From Actinomadura xylanilytica (GTDB lineage: Bacteria; Actinomycetota; Actinomycetes; Streptosporangiales; Streptosporangiaceae), in the NCBI RefSeq assembly GCF_030283145.1, contig NZ_JASNWE010000005.1:1-64000 (forward strand): 64,000 bases of DNA. Reading direction: 5' to 3'. Made by a program: the position numbers and the translations under genes. Shown piece by piece: positions 8,712 to 15,790 of the stretch. Numbering within the stretch: the stretch's first letter is position 1; every line of letters starts with the position of its first letter. The notes below the pieces were generated by a model. It worked only from the letters and a program-made list of their open reading frames with translations, was not told the DNA's origin and searched no databases.

Positions 8712-9260
8712 ATGACCGAACAGGGGTTCCGCCCGGCCGTCCGGCTGATCGAGCTGGCCAACGCCGTCCGCGCCGACCCGGGCCTCGGCCGCGACGCGCT
8801 GGCCGCGCTGCTCCTGCGGCACGGGGAGACCCTGGCCGACGTGGCCGGGGAGGCGTTCACCGAGGCGGACGCCGGAAGCCTGCGCGCCGCGCTCGTCCGC
8901 CTCACCGGCGTCCTCACCGAGACCGACCCGGACCGGGCCGCCATGGCCCTCAACGCGCTCCTCGCCGAGTCCGGGGCCCGCCCGCGGCTGTCCCGCCACG
9001 ACGGGCACGCCTGGCACCTGCACGTCGACCGGGGCGACGACGCGGGCTGGGCCGACTGGCTCCTCGCCTCCAGCGCCCTCGCGCTCGCGCAGATCATCAG
9101 CGAGACGGGCCGTCCGGCGTGGGGCGAGTGCGCGGCCACCGGCTGCGCCCGGCTCTACCTGGGCACCGGCCCCGGGACGGCGCGCCGGTTCTGCTCCTCC
9201 GCCTGCGCGTCCCGCGAGCGCGTCGCGGCCCACCGCCGCCGGAAGCGCGCCGGGTGCTGA
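8712..9260 (+). CDS. CGNR zinc-finger (ABATE-domain) regulator
   Basis: ATG at 8712 with GGAGAGGAGG upstream; 182 residues. The N-terminal about 130 residues are alpha-helical and fit the ABATE domain (LIELANAVR at the start). The C-terminus has the CGNR-type zinc ribbon: EC-x4-GC...RRFCSSACASRERV, ending in a basic tail (HRRRKR). In the family the last motif reads CGNR; here it is CASR. These proteins are predicted stress-response transcription factors. It is divergent from the MFS gene across a perfect palindrome that it probably binds. Confidence 0.8.
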   Translation: MTEQGFRPAVRLIELANAVRADPGLGRDALAALLLRHGETLADVAGEAFTEADAGSLRAALVRLTGVLTETDPDRAAMALNALLAESGARPRLSRHDGHAWHLHVDRGDDAGWADWLLASSALALAQIISETGRPAWGECAATGCARLYLGTGPGTARRFCSSACASRERVAAHRRRKRAGC

Positions 9261-9324
9261 ACACCGCCGGAAAACCCTTTGCCCGCCGTCCGGATTCGCG
9301 GTTCACTCAGGGAGCGCAAGCCGA

Positions 9325-9395
9325 TGGGGAATGGTGCAACGGCAGCACACCGCGTTCTGGCCGCGGCGATCCAGGTTCGAATCCTGGTTCCTCAG
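9325..9395 (+). tRNA. tRNA-Gln (anticodon CUG)
   Basis: Folds as a 71-nt cloverleaf. Acceptor TGGGGAA/TTCCTCA with one G-U pair; D stem GTGC/GCAC; anticodon stem CCGCG/CGCGG with loop TTCTGGC, anticodon CTG at 9357-9359; T arm CCAGG-TTCGAAT-CCTGG; discriminator G. CCA is not encoded. It reads CAG. Confidence 0.92.
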
Positions 9396-9417
9396 CAAGG
9401 CCCTTTCAAGGGTTATC

Positions 9418-9491
9418 GCCTTCGTAGCTCAGACGGCCAGAGCATCCCTCTCGTAAAGGGAAGGCCGCCGGTTCGATTCCGGCCGAGGGCT
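9418..9491 (+). tRNA. tRNA-Thr (anticodon CGU)
   Basis: Folds as a 74-nt cloverleaf. Acceptor GCCTTCG/CGAGGGC; D stem GCTC/GAGC; anticodon stem TCCCT/AGGGA with loop CTCGTAA, anticodon CGT; T arm GCCGG-TTCGATT-CCGGC; discriminator T. It lies 22 bp after tRNA-Gln and is probably co-transcribed. It reads ACG. Confidence 0.93.
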
Positions 9492-9569
9492 CAGCCCGGC
9501 CGCGGCGATCCCGAGGAATGAGAAGGACGACGGCCTCGGAATCCCGGTCCTTCGCGGGCCGGGCCCGGT

Positions 9570-10025
9570 CTAGCGGTGGTGGCAGCCCCGGTGGTGATGG
9601 CAGTGGCGGAGCCGGCCGAGTTCCTCCATGACCAGGCCGGCGCCGATGCCCACCAGCCAGAAGTCCTTGGCCAGCGGGATGCCCTGCGGGGTGGGGCGCA
9701 GGCCGCCCTCCTCACGCATGCCCGGGAGCCGCAGGTAGAGCCCGGTCAGGCCGCCGGCGAAGGCGGTGAGCGCGGCGCCCGCCACCAGCGAGGGCACGGC
9801 CGGGATGAGCAGCGCCGCGCCGAGCGCGACCTCCGCCCGGCCGACCCGCCGGGTGAACGCCACGGGCTCCTGGTCCTGCATGAACGGGTAGGCGCCCGAG
9901 GCCATGCCGTGGACCCCGGCCGCGGTCTCGTCGCCCGCCTTGAGCTTCGAGAGCCCCGAGTTCAGCATGAAGGCGCCCACGATGAGCCTTGACGGAAGCT
10001 GGTGAGCGCGGATCGGAAACCGCAT
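9570..10025 (-). CDS. DoxX-family membrane protein with His-rich tail
   Basis: The product has 151 residues from ATG 10025, with GGGGA close upstream; an ATG four codons earlier is possible. Four hydrophobic segments and the early LIVGAFMLNSGLSKL motif fit DoxX-type small membrane proteins. These are linked to redox or thiol stress in actinobacteria, but their reaction is not firmly known. The C-terminus ends with RHCHHHRGCHHR, a Cys/His cluster that could bind a metal. That tail is not part of the usual family core. The neighbours (tRNAs and a LysR regulator) give no functional clue. Confidence 0.75.
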   Translation of the reverse strand: MRFPIRAHQLPSRLIVGAFMLNSGLSKLKAGDETAAGVHGMASGAYPFMQDQEPVAFTRRVGRAEVALGAALLIPAVPSLVAGAALTAFAGGLTGLYLRLPGMREEGGLRPTPQGIPLAKDFWLVGIGAGLVMEELGRLRHCHHHRGCHHR

Positions 10026-10132
10026 CGTTCCCCACATCGGTCGACGGAGACGGGCTTAGACGTCATTCCCGGCGGGGCCCCTCGCCATCTTGAAGGGAGC
10101 GTCAAGGTTGGGTGTTCCCCGTTTCGCCGCGG

Positions 10133-11044
10133 TCAGCCCGCGTGCGCCTCGCCCGTCATCCGCTCGGCGACCGACTTGAGCGCCTCGACGCAGGCGCCGA
10201 CGGCCGGGCTCGCGGCGCCGGCGCGCCACGCGGCGTACACCTTGCGCCGCACCACCGGCCGGGTGCCGAGGATGCGGACCCCCGCCGGGACCGGGTCGCG
10301 GCCCAGCCGGGGGAGCAGTGCGGCGGCCAGCCCGGCGGCGACGAACGCCAGCTGGGTGGAGTAGTCGGCGACGCGGCACGCGAAGACCGGCTCGACGTGG
10401 TGCTCCCGCAGCGTCTGGACGAGCTGCTCCTCGCACCGGGTGCCCGCGCTCCAGCTCGCCCAGGCCGTGCCGCCGAGCTCGCCGAGGTCGGCCGCGCGGC
10501 GCCGGGCGAGGGGGTGCCCGGCCGGCAGCGCCAGGTCGATCACATCGGAGAACAGCAGCGTGTGCGACACCGCGCCGGGGATCGGCGTGGGCAGGGTGTC
10601 CCAGCTCTCCACCACCGCGACGTCGAGATCGCCGCGGACGAGGGCGGGCAGGACGCATTCGGCCTCGCCGTCCAGCGTGGGGGTCAGGCCCGGGTACCGG
10701 TCGCGCAGCACGGTGAGCGCGGGCGGCAGCACGGCCCGCGCGGCGGTCATGAACGCCCCGAGCCGGACCGGGCCGACGATCTCCTCCCGCAGCCCGTCCA
10801 GGTCGGCGCGGGCGGCCGAGAGCTGCTCGAGGACGCGGGCGGCGTGCTCGGCCAGCACGTGCCCGGCCCGGGTGAGGCGCACCCCGCGGCCCTGCGGCTC
10901 CAGCAGCCGGTGCCCGGTCTCGCGTTCGAGCTTGGCGAGCTGCTGCGACACCCCGGACGGGGTCACGTGCAGGGCGTCGGCCGCGCCTGCGACCGAGCCG
11001 TGCACGGAGACCGCGTGCAGGGCCCGGAGCCGGTCGAGATTCAT
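10133..11044 (-). CDS. LysR-family transcriptional regulator
   Basis: The product has 303 residues, from ATG 11044; a GTG two codons upstream is possible. The N-terminal winged HTH is clear: LRALHAVSVHGSVAGAADAL followed by HVTPSGVSQQLAKLE. A linker helix and a periplasmic-binding-type ligand domain follow from about residue 90. It is divergent from an EamA exporter, the classic layout in which LysR controls export of a metabolite or amino acid. Two palindromes in the short shared region are candidate operators. Confidence 0.9.
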   Translation of the reverse strand: MNLDRLRALHAVSVHGSVAGAADALHVTPSGVSQQLAKLERETGHRLLEPQGRGVRLTRAGHVLAEHAARVLEQLSAARADLDGLREEIVGPVRLGAFMTAARAVLPPALTVLRDRYPGLTPTLDGEAECVLPALVRGDLDVAVVESWDTLPTPIPGAVSHTLLFSDVIDLALPAGHPLARRRAADLGELGGTAWASWSAGTRCEEQLVQTLREHHVEPVFACRVADYSTQLAFVAAGLAAALLPRLGRDPVPAGVRILGTRPVVRRKVYAAWRAGAASPAVGACVEALKSVAERMTGEAHAG

Positions 11045-11050
11045 GGTCAC

Positions 11051-11094
11051 GGTAGCGATGCTACCTGGTTCTACTGACGAACATTCGCTTGTTC
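11051..11094. promoter_or_regulatory. LysR-type divergent operator region
   Basis: Two inverted repeats lie between lysR and eamA: GGTAGC-GAT-GCTACC (11051-11065, perfect) and GAACA-N6-TGTTC (11079-11094, perfect). LysR proteins usually bind two dyads near divergent promoters, so this pair fits activation and autoregulation sites. Confidence 0.5.
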
Positions 11095-11124
11095 TAATGA
11101 ATGGGATCCGGCAGCCTGGACCGC

Positions 11125-12138
11125 ATGGAACGGATCGACCCTCGCATTCTCCTGGTCGCCGGGGCGGCGTGCCTATCGGTTTCGGCGATCTTCGTCAGCC
11201 TCTCCGGCGTCTCCGCCGGAACCGCGGCGCTCTTCCGCTGCGCGCTGGCGCTGCCGGTGCTCCTGCCGCTGTTCCTGTGGGAGCGGCGACGGTCCGAGCG
11301 GGGCCGCCGGCACGGGGCCGACCTGCTCGCCGGCCTGCTGCTCGGCGCGGACCTGGTGCTGTGGGGCGCGTCCATCACGCTCGTGGGCGCGGGCATCGCG
11401 ACGGTGCTGGTGAACGTTCAGGTGATCGTCCTGCCGCTGCTGGCGCTGGCCGCGTTCGGGGAGCGTCCGTCGAGGCGGTTCGTGCTCGCCGTCCCGATCA
11501 TGCTCGGCGGCGTCGCGCTCGCCGGCGGCCTCGCCGGCGCCGGCGCCGGGGGGACCGACCCCGCCCGCGGCCTGCTGTACGGGGCGGGCGCGGGCGTGAT
11601 GTACGCCGGGTACCTGTTCCTGACGCGCTTGGCCGGGCGGGACGGGGGCCGCCGCTTCTCCCCGGTGTTCATGTCCACCCTCACGGCGGGCGCCGTCTCG
11701 GTAGTCATCGGGGTGCCGTGGAACGGCGTGGACCTCACCCCCGGGTGGGCGCCGTTCGGCTGGCTGGCGGCGCTGGCGATGAGCGGCCAGGTCTGCGGGT
11801 GGCTGCTCATCGGCGCCGGGCTCTCCCGGGTGCGGGCCGAGACCGGCGGGACGCTGCTGCTGCTCCAGCCGATCCTGGCCGTCCTGTTCGGCGTCGTCCT
11901 CCTCGGCGAGCGGCCGACGCCGTGGCAGATCGCGGGCTGCGCCCTGGTCGTCGCGGCCGTCCGGCTGACCGGCGGGCGGCGGCGGACCCGGTCCCCGGCC
12001 CTGCCGAGGCCGCCGGCCACTGCGCCGGCCACTGCGCCCGCCAACGTGTCCGCCAACGTGCCGGATCAGCCGCGGGCGGGCAGCCCGGCGAGCACGGCCG
12101 AGTCGACCACGTCGGTCAGCCGTCCCCGCCTGCGGTAG
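11125..12138 (+). CDS. EamA/DMT-family exporter
   Basis: The ATG at 11125 gives 337 residues; an upstream ATG at 11101 is less likely. The product has about ten hydrophobic helices arranged as two EamA repeats (near FVSLSGVSAGTAALFRCALA in the first half and ETGGTLLLLQPILAVLFGVV in the second). It is a drug/metabolite transporter, probably an exporter. The last roughly 45 residues are low-complexity (PATAPATAPANVSANV) and extend past the usual family end. Its 3' end overlaps the convergent ligase gene by 73 bp. Probably regulated by the divergent LysR. Confidence 0.85.
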   Translation: MERIDPRILLVAGAACLSVSAIFVSLSGVSAGTAALFRCALALPVLLPLFLWERRRSERGRRHGADLLAGLLLGADLVLWGASITLVGAGIATVLVNVQVIVLPLLALAAFGERPSRRFVLAVPIMLGGVALAGGLAGAGAGGTDPARGLLYGAGAGVMYAGYLFLTRLAGRDGGRRFSPVFMSTLTAGAVSVVIGVPWNGVDLTPGWAPFGWLAALAMSGQVCGWLLIGAGLSRVRAETGGTLLLLQPILAVLFGVVLLGERPTPWQIAGCALVVAAVRLTGGRRRTRSPALPRPPATAPATAPANVSANVPDQPRAGSPASTAESTTSVSRPRLR

Positions 12139-13166
12139 ACGGCGCGCTGCCGGTCGGCGCCCGTCCCTCCCGCCAGCAGGTCGCGCACGCCCCCGGCGGT
12201 GCGGTCGAGGTCGCCGCTGTCCCGGAGCGCGGGCAGCACGTGCGCCAGCAGTTCGGCGGTGAGCGCGGGGAACGGCACCGGCCGTCCGGTGGAGGTGTCG
12301 ATCCCGTCGCCGGACAGTCCGTTGCGGGCGGCGAGCCAGTAGGCGGCCCGCAGCAGCTCCGGGGACGGGTTGGGCGCCGTCTCGCCCGCCTCGACGGCGG
12401 TGAGGGACACCTGCACCAGCGCCCTGATGAGCGAGGCGAACAGCGCCGCCTCGTCGGTGGTCAGCGCCACGTCGGCCAGCCGGACCTCGATGGTGGGCAG
12501 CCGCGCGGACGGCCGCACGTCCCAGAAGATCGTGCCGGTGTCCATCAGGGCCCCGCAGCCGAGCAGGGTCCCCACCAGCTCCTCGTAGTGGCCGAGCGAC
12601 TCGAAGTAGGGCGGGGGGCCGGCGACCGGCCAGCGCGCCCACGTCATCACCCGCCAGCAGGCGTGCCCGGTGTCGCGGCCCGCCCAGTAGGGCGAGTTGG
12701 CCGCGAGGGCGAGCAGGGTCGGCAGCCAGGGCCGCAGATGGTTGCTCACCTGGACGGCGCGGGCGCGGTCGGGCATCTCGACGTGCACGTGGCAGGAGCA
12801 GATGCACTGCTCGTCGTCCAGCGCCCGGTAGGTCGCCAGGCTCTCGGCGTAACGCGGGCCGGCGCAGATCGGCGCCGGGACCAGGTCGCCCAGTACCGGC
12901 GTGCCGGTCGCGGCGAGCCGCACCCCCTCGGCCGCCGCCGCGGACGCCATCGCCGCCCGCATCGCGCGGATCTGCTCGCGGAGCTTGTCGAGGTCGTCGC
13001 AGGGCGGGGTCTTGGCCTCGGCGAGGAAGGTGACAAGCTCGGTCGAGGCGCGCTCCCCGAGCGTCTCCGCCGCGCGCCGCACCACGTCGGTGGCGCGGGG
13101 GACGACCTCGCGGGAGCCGGGATCGATGACGAAGTACTCTTCTTCGATGCCGAATCTGAGGGCCAT
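12066..13166 (-). CDS. Carboxylate-amine ligase of the glutamate-cysteine ligase 2 (YbdK-like) family
   Basis: ATG 13166 has AGGTGGTGGG upstream; 366 residues. The family signature FGIEEEYFVID opens the protein. Further GCS2 features include CHVHVEMPD, a WAGRDTGHACWR segment and TIEVRLADVALT. Family members join an amine or Cys to the gamma-carboxyl of glutamate, with ATP. Members like E. coli YbdK have weak glutamate-cysteine ligase activity. The genome context (LysR/EamA and a SnoaL-like protein) does not identify the substrate. Confidence 0.82.
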   Translation of the reverse strand: MALRFGIEEEYFVIDPGSREVVPRATDVVRRAAETLGERASTELVTFLAEAKTPPCDDLDKLREQIRAMRAAMASAAAAEGVRLAATGTPVLGDLVPAPICAGPRYAESLATYRALDDEQCICSCHVHVEMPDRARAVQVSNHLRPWLPTLLALAANSPYWAGRDTGHACWRVMTWARWPVAGPPPYFESLGHYEELVGTLLGCGALMDTGTIFWDVRPSARLPTIEVRLADVALTTDEAALFASLIRALVQVSLTAVEAGETAPNPSPELLRAAYWLAARNGLSGDGIDTSTGRPVPFPALTAELLAHVLPALRDSGDLDRTAGGVRDLLAGGTGADRQRAVYRRRGRLTDVVDSAVLAGLPARG

Positions 13167-13487
13167 CCCACCACCTCGGGTCGGGGACGGAGGCGGCCAC
13201 GCGATGACGACGTTACGCGGCGGAGGACCGGTTCGCACCGGCCGAGTCCGGCCGCGGACCCGGGGACGGCACCGAGCCGCTGGTCAGGGCACCGCCGACG
13301 GGGCCCGAAGTCCCGAAGACGGGCATCGTGGCAGGAGATCTTCAAGAACCGCGTTTACCGGGCCCGGTCAGGGACCAGAGCCGAACACGTACATTCCTGG
13401 ACTGTCCGGCTGCGTCCGGGCGGGGGTCTCCACGTCTCGGACCGCCGGGGGCACGGTCCGTCGGGAGACCGGGCGATCCGATGGCAC
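13167..13487. other. Intergenic region without a recognisable gene
   Basis: I find no supported gene in these 321 bases. The only structure seen is a hairpin at 13434-13469 that probably ends the SnoaL-like gene. The promoter of the carboxylate-amine ligase must lie in the part nearer 13170-13250. Confidence 0.6.
13434..13469 (-). terminator. Probable terminator of the SnoaL-like gene
   Basis: GTCTCGGACCG pairs with CGGTCC...GAGAC around a nine-base loop, with a small bulge in the outer stem. It lies about 20 bp past the stop of the minus-strand gene at 13488. There is no T run, as is usual in actinomycetes. Confidence 0.55.
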
Positions 13488-13913
13488 TCAGTCCGCCTGC
13501 GGCCACTGCCAGCCGAGTTGGAGGAAGAGGCCGAGGCGGTCACTGACCGCCCGCATCTCGCTGATCCTTCCCCCGGCGAGGGTGAAGATCCAGATCGCCT
13601 CGTTCTCGAAGCTCCGGCCGGTCGGCTCCGGCATGCGCGGATGGGCGCCACCGTGCACACCGCGCTGGGTGATCCGGGCGACCACCCGGTCGCCCTCGCC
13701 GATCAGCTCGTCCACGTGAACGGTGAGCGGGTCGAACGCGGCCAGTTGCTGCCGCAGACCGTCGAACGCGGCTCCCGGCTCGTCGGCCTCACCATGGATG
13801 ATCTTGTTGTGGTCGACGACATCGTGCGCCACGAACTGGGGCAGGTCCTTCAACCGGCGGGTGCTCAGCGCCTCGAAGAAGCCCAGGACCGCCTTCTTGT
13901 TGTCGTCCGTCAC
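13488..13913 (-). CDS. SnoaL-like / ester cyclase family protein (NTF2 fold)
   Basis: The product has 141 residues and a typical opening NKKAVLGFFEALSTRRLKDL. Then comes VAHDVVDHN, a central VHVDELIGEGDRVVARITQRG strand, and IWIFTLAGGRISEMRAVSD near the end. This is the cone-shaped NTF2/SnoaL fold. Many such proteins are annotated as polyketide cyclase-like or ester cyclases, but most are of unknown function, and no polyketide genes are nearby. Cytosolic. Confidence 0.75.
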   Translation of the reverse strand: MTDDNKKAVLGFFEALSTRRLKDLPQFVAHDVVDHNKIIHGEADEPGAAFDGLRQQLAAFDPLTVHVDELIGEGDRVVARITQRGVHGGAHPRMPEPTGRSFENEAIWIFTLAGGRISEMRAVSDRLGLFLQLGWQWPQAD

Positions 13914-13944
13914 GCGGCCATACCTCTGTCTGATCTGATGACGG

Positions 13945-14127
13945 TCAGGGACCGGAGTCGAAGAAGTACATGGAGAGCGCGATCAGGTGGGTGACCACGA
14001 CCACGCCGAACCCGAAGAAGAAGAGCGCCTTGGCCGGGCCGTGCTCGAAGGTGGTGCCGCGCTTGAGCGGGCCGCGCTCGCGCTGGCGCTGCGCGATGCG
14101 CTCTTCCAGGGGCGGCCGGTTGAACAT
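13945..14127 (-). CDS. Small single-pass membrane protein, 60 aa
   Basis: ATG 14127 shares a base with the stop of the upstream gene (TGATG), so translation is probably coupled. The N-terminal half is charged (PPLEERIAQRQRERGPLKRG), followed by one strongly hydrophobic helix (about residues 35-54) and a short tail ending DSGP. I do not recognise the family. It may be a subunit or partner of the 69-residue membrane protein encoded before it. Confidence 0.7.
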   Translation of the reverse strand: MFNRPPLEERIAQRQRERGPLKRGTTFEHGPAKALFFFGFGVVVVTHLIALSMYFFDSGP

Positions 14128-14336
14128 CACTGCCTCGGATCGTCGACGATGACGTCGCTCATGATGTCGACCGCGAACGCGACCACGCCGCCGAGCACGA
14201 TGACACCCGCACCCGCCCAGAACATCGGCCAGCTCGGGCCGATGCAGAGCGCGACGCCGCCGATGATGAACCCGACGGCGATCACGACCACGGCGACCCA
14301 CGACTTCGGCCGTCCCGCGTGGCTGCCACTCGACAT
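14127..14336 (-). CDS. Small two-helix membrane protein (HGxxPAAW-like)
   Basis: 69 residues. After a short polar N-terminus with HAGRPKSW, which resembles the HGxxPAAW signature of actinobacterial small membrane proteins, two hydrophobic helices span about residues 14-33 and 39-58. A tail ending VDDPRQ follows. In other actinomycetes such proteins occur near trp or cytochrome genes; neither is present here. It is coupled to the downstream 60-residue gene. Function unknown. Confidence 0.7.
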   Translation of the reverse strand: MSSGSHAGRPKSWVAVVVIAVGFIIGGVALCIGPSWPMFWAGAGVIVLGGVVAFAVDIMSDVIVDDPRQ

Positions 14337-14474
14337 GCGTCTTCCCTCTTACCCTCGTTCCGGCGTTGTGCCTGAAACCTAGCATCGACCTTCGCATGGG
14401 GCGTTCCGGGGTACCTCTTGACGCGGGCGCGGCGCGCGCCCGCGCGCGGGCACGCCGGACGCGGGCGCCGGGGA

Positions 14475-15653
14475 TCACACGAAGGCCCCCATCCCGGTCG
14501 CGGCGCGGCCGACGATCAAGGTGTTGATCTCCCGGGTGCCCTCGTAGGAGTACAGGGCCTCGGCGTCGGCGACGTACCGGCCGATGCCGTAGTCCAGCAC
14601 GATCCCGTTGCCCGCCATGAGCTCGCGGCCCCAGCCGACCGTCTCGCGCATCCGGGTGGTGCAGTACGCCTTGGCGAGCGCGGAGTGCTCGTCGCGGTAC
14701 TGGCCCTCGTCCTGGAGCTGCGCGAGGCGCACCACCATGCCGAGCGAGGCGGTGGCGTCGCCGAGCATCTTCACCAGCAGGTCCTGGACGAGCTGGAACC
14801 TGGCGATCGGGCGGCCGAACTGCTCCCGCTCCACCGCGTAGTCGCGGGCGATCTCGTAGGCGGCCAGCATGACCCCGACGGCCTGCCAGGCGACGCCGCC
14901 GCGGGTCTGGCGCAGGATGGCCGCGGTGTCGCGGAAGCCTTCGGCGCGGGCGAGCCGGTTCTCCTCCGGGACGCGGCAGTCCGCCAGGACCAGGTCGGCG
15001 TTCTGGACGGTGCGCAGCGCGATCTTGTGCTCGATCCGGGTGGCGCTGAGGCCGGGCGTGCCCGCCTCCACCACGAACCCCTTGACCCGGTCGTCGGCCT
15101 CGTCCCGGGCCCACACCACGATCAGGTCGGCGAACGTGCCGTTGCCGATCCAGCGCTTGGCGCCGTTCAGCACCCAGTGGTCGCCGTCCCGGCGGGCGGT
15201 GGTGCGCAGGCCGAGCGCCACGTCCGAGCCGCCGGCGGGCTCGGTGAGCGCGAACGCGCCGATCCGCTCCATCCGGCCCATCGAGGGCAGCCACCGCTCG
15301 CGCTGCTCCGCCGACCCGCAGCGGGCCACGCTGCCCATCGCCAGGCCGGTGTGCACGCCGAAGAACGTCGACATCGAGGGGTCGGCGCGGGCCATCTCCA
15401 GCGCGAGGAATCCGGTGAGCAGGTTGCTCGGCGTCTCTCCCGGGCACTCGTCGTAGGCCAGCCCGGCGATCTCCAGCTCGCCGAACCCGGCGATCACGCC
15501 GAAGGGGAACTCGGCCCGGGCCCAGCAGTCGTCGGCGATGGGGGCGATCTCGGCCTTCAGGAACGCGCGCACGCGGCCGAGGATCTCCTGCTCACGGGCA
15601 CCGAGCAGGTCCTGCATGTGATAAAGGTCACCGGGAATCGGGTCAAGGTCCAT
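14475..15653 (-). CDS. Acyl-CoA dehydrogenase (glutaryl-CoA dehydrogenase-like)
   Basis: ATG 15653 has GGGGAG upstream; 392 residues. Typical motifs: GAFALTEPAGGSD (FAD and substrate contact), WVLNGAKRWIGNGTFADL, REQFGRPIARFQLVQ, and SYEGTREINTLIVGRAATG near the C-terminus, where the Glu of YEGT is the usual catalytic base. It removes alpha/beta hydrogens from an acyl-CoA with FAD. The overall pattern, including ALEMARADPSMSTFFGVH, is closest to glutaryl-CoA-type or short-chain enzymes. It is divergent from mutA, so it may serve the same branched-chain or odd-chain catabolism. Confidence 0.88.
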   Translation of the reverse strand: MDLDPIPGDLYHMQDLLGAREQEILGRVRAFLKAEIAPIADDCWARAEFPFGVIAGFGELEIAGLAYDECPGETPSNLLTGFLALEMARADPSMSTFFGVHTGLAMGSVARCGSAEQRERWLPSMGRMERIGAFALTEPAGGSDVALGLRTTARRDGDHWVLNGAKRWIGNGTFADLIVVWARDEADDRVKGFVVEAGTPGLSATRIEHKIALRTVQNADLVLADCRVPEENRLARAEGFRDTAAILRQTRGGVAWQAVGVMLAAYEIARDYAVEREQFGRPIARFQLVQDLLVKMLGDATASLGMVVRLAQLQDEGQYRDEHSALAKAYCTTRMRETVGWGRELMAGNGIVLDYGIGRYVADAEALYSYEGTREINTLIVGRAATGMGAFV

Positions 15654-15777
15654 GGGCTCCCCTTTCCCGTCGAGACGGAGGTGAACCACCGTCCGCCGGC
15701 CCTGCCGGAGACCCCGCGCGGGCCATGGACCGCCTGGTCAGGGGACCCCGGTTCCGGGCGTCCCGTACGCGCTCGCT

Positions 15778-15783
15778 TACGAT
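15778..15783 (+). promoter_or_regulatory. Probable -10 box of a leaderless mutA transcript
   Basis: TACGAT ends seven bases before the mutA ATG, the spacing expected when transcription starts at or next to the start codon. There is no good ribosome binding site before this ATG. Confidence 0.45.
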
Positions 15784-15790
15784 CCAGGAC

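Noticed and set aside
9325..9491. The tRNA-Gln/tRNA-Thr pair as an integration site
   Set aside because: No repeated tRNA 3' end, integrase or foreign-looking island follows within the window.
12066..13166. The GCS2 protein as mycothiol or ergothioneine biosynthesis enzyme EgtA
   Set aside because: The other ergothioneine genes (EgtB-E) are absent here and the sequence fits the broader YbdK-like group better.
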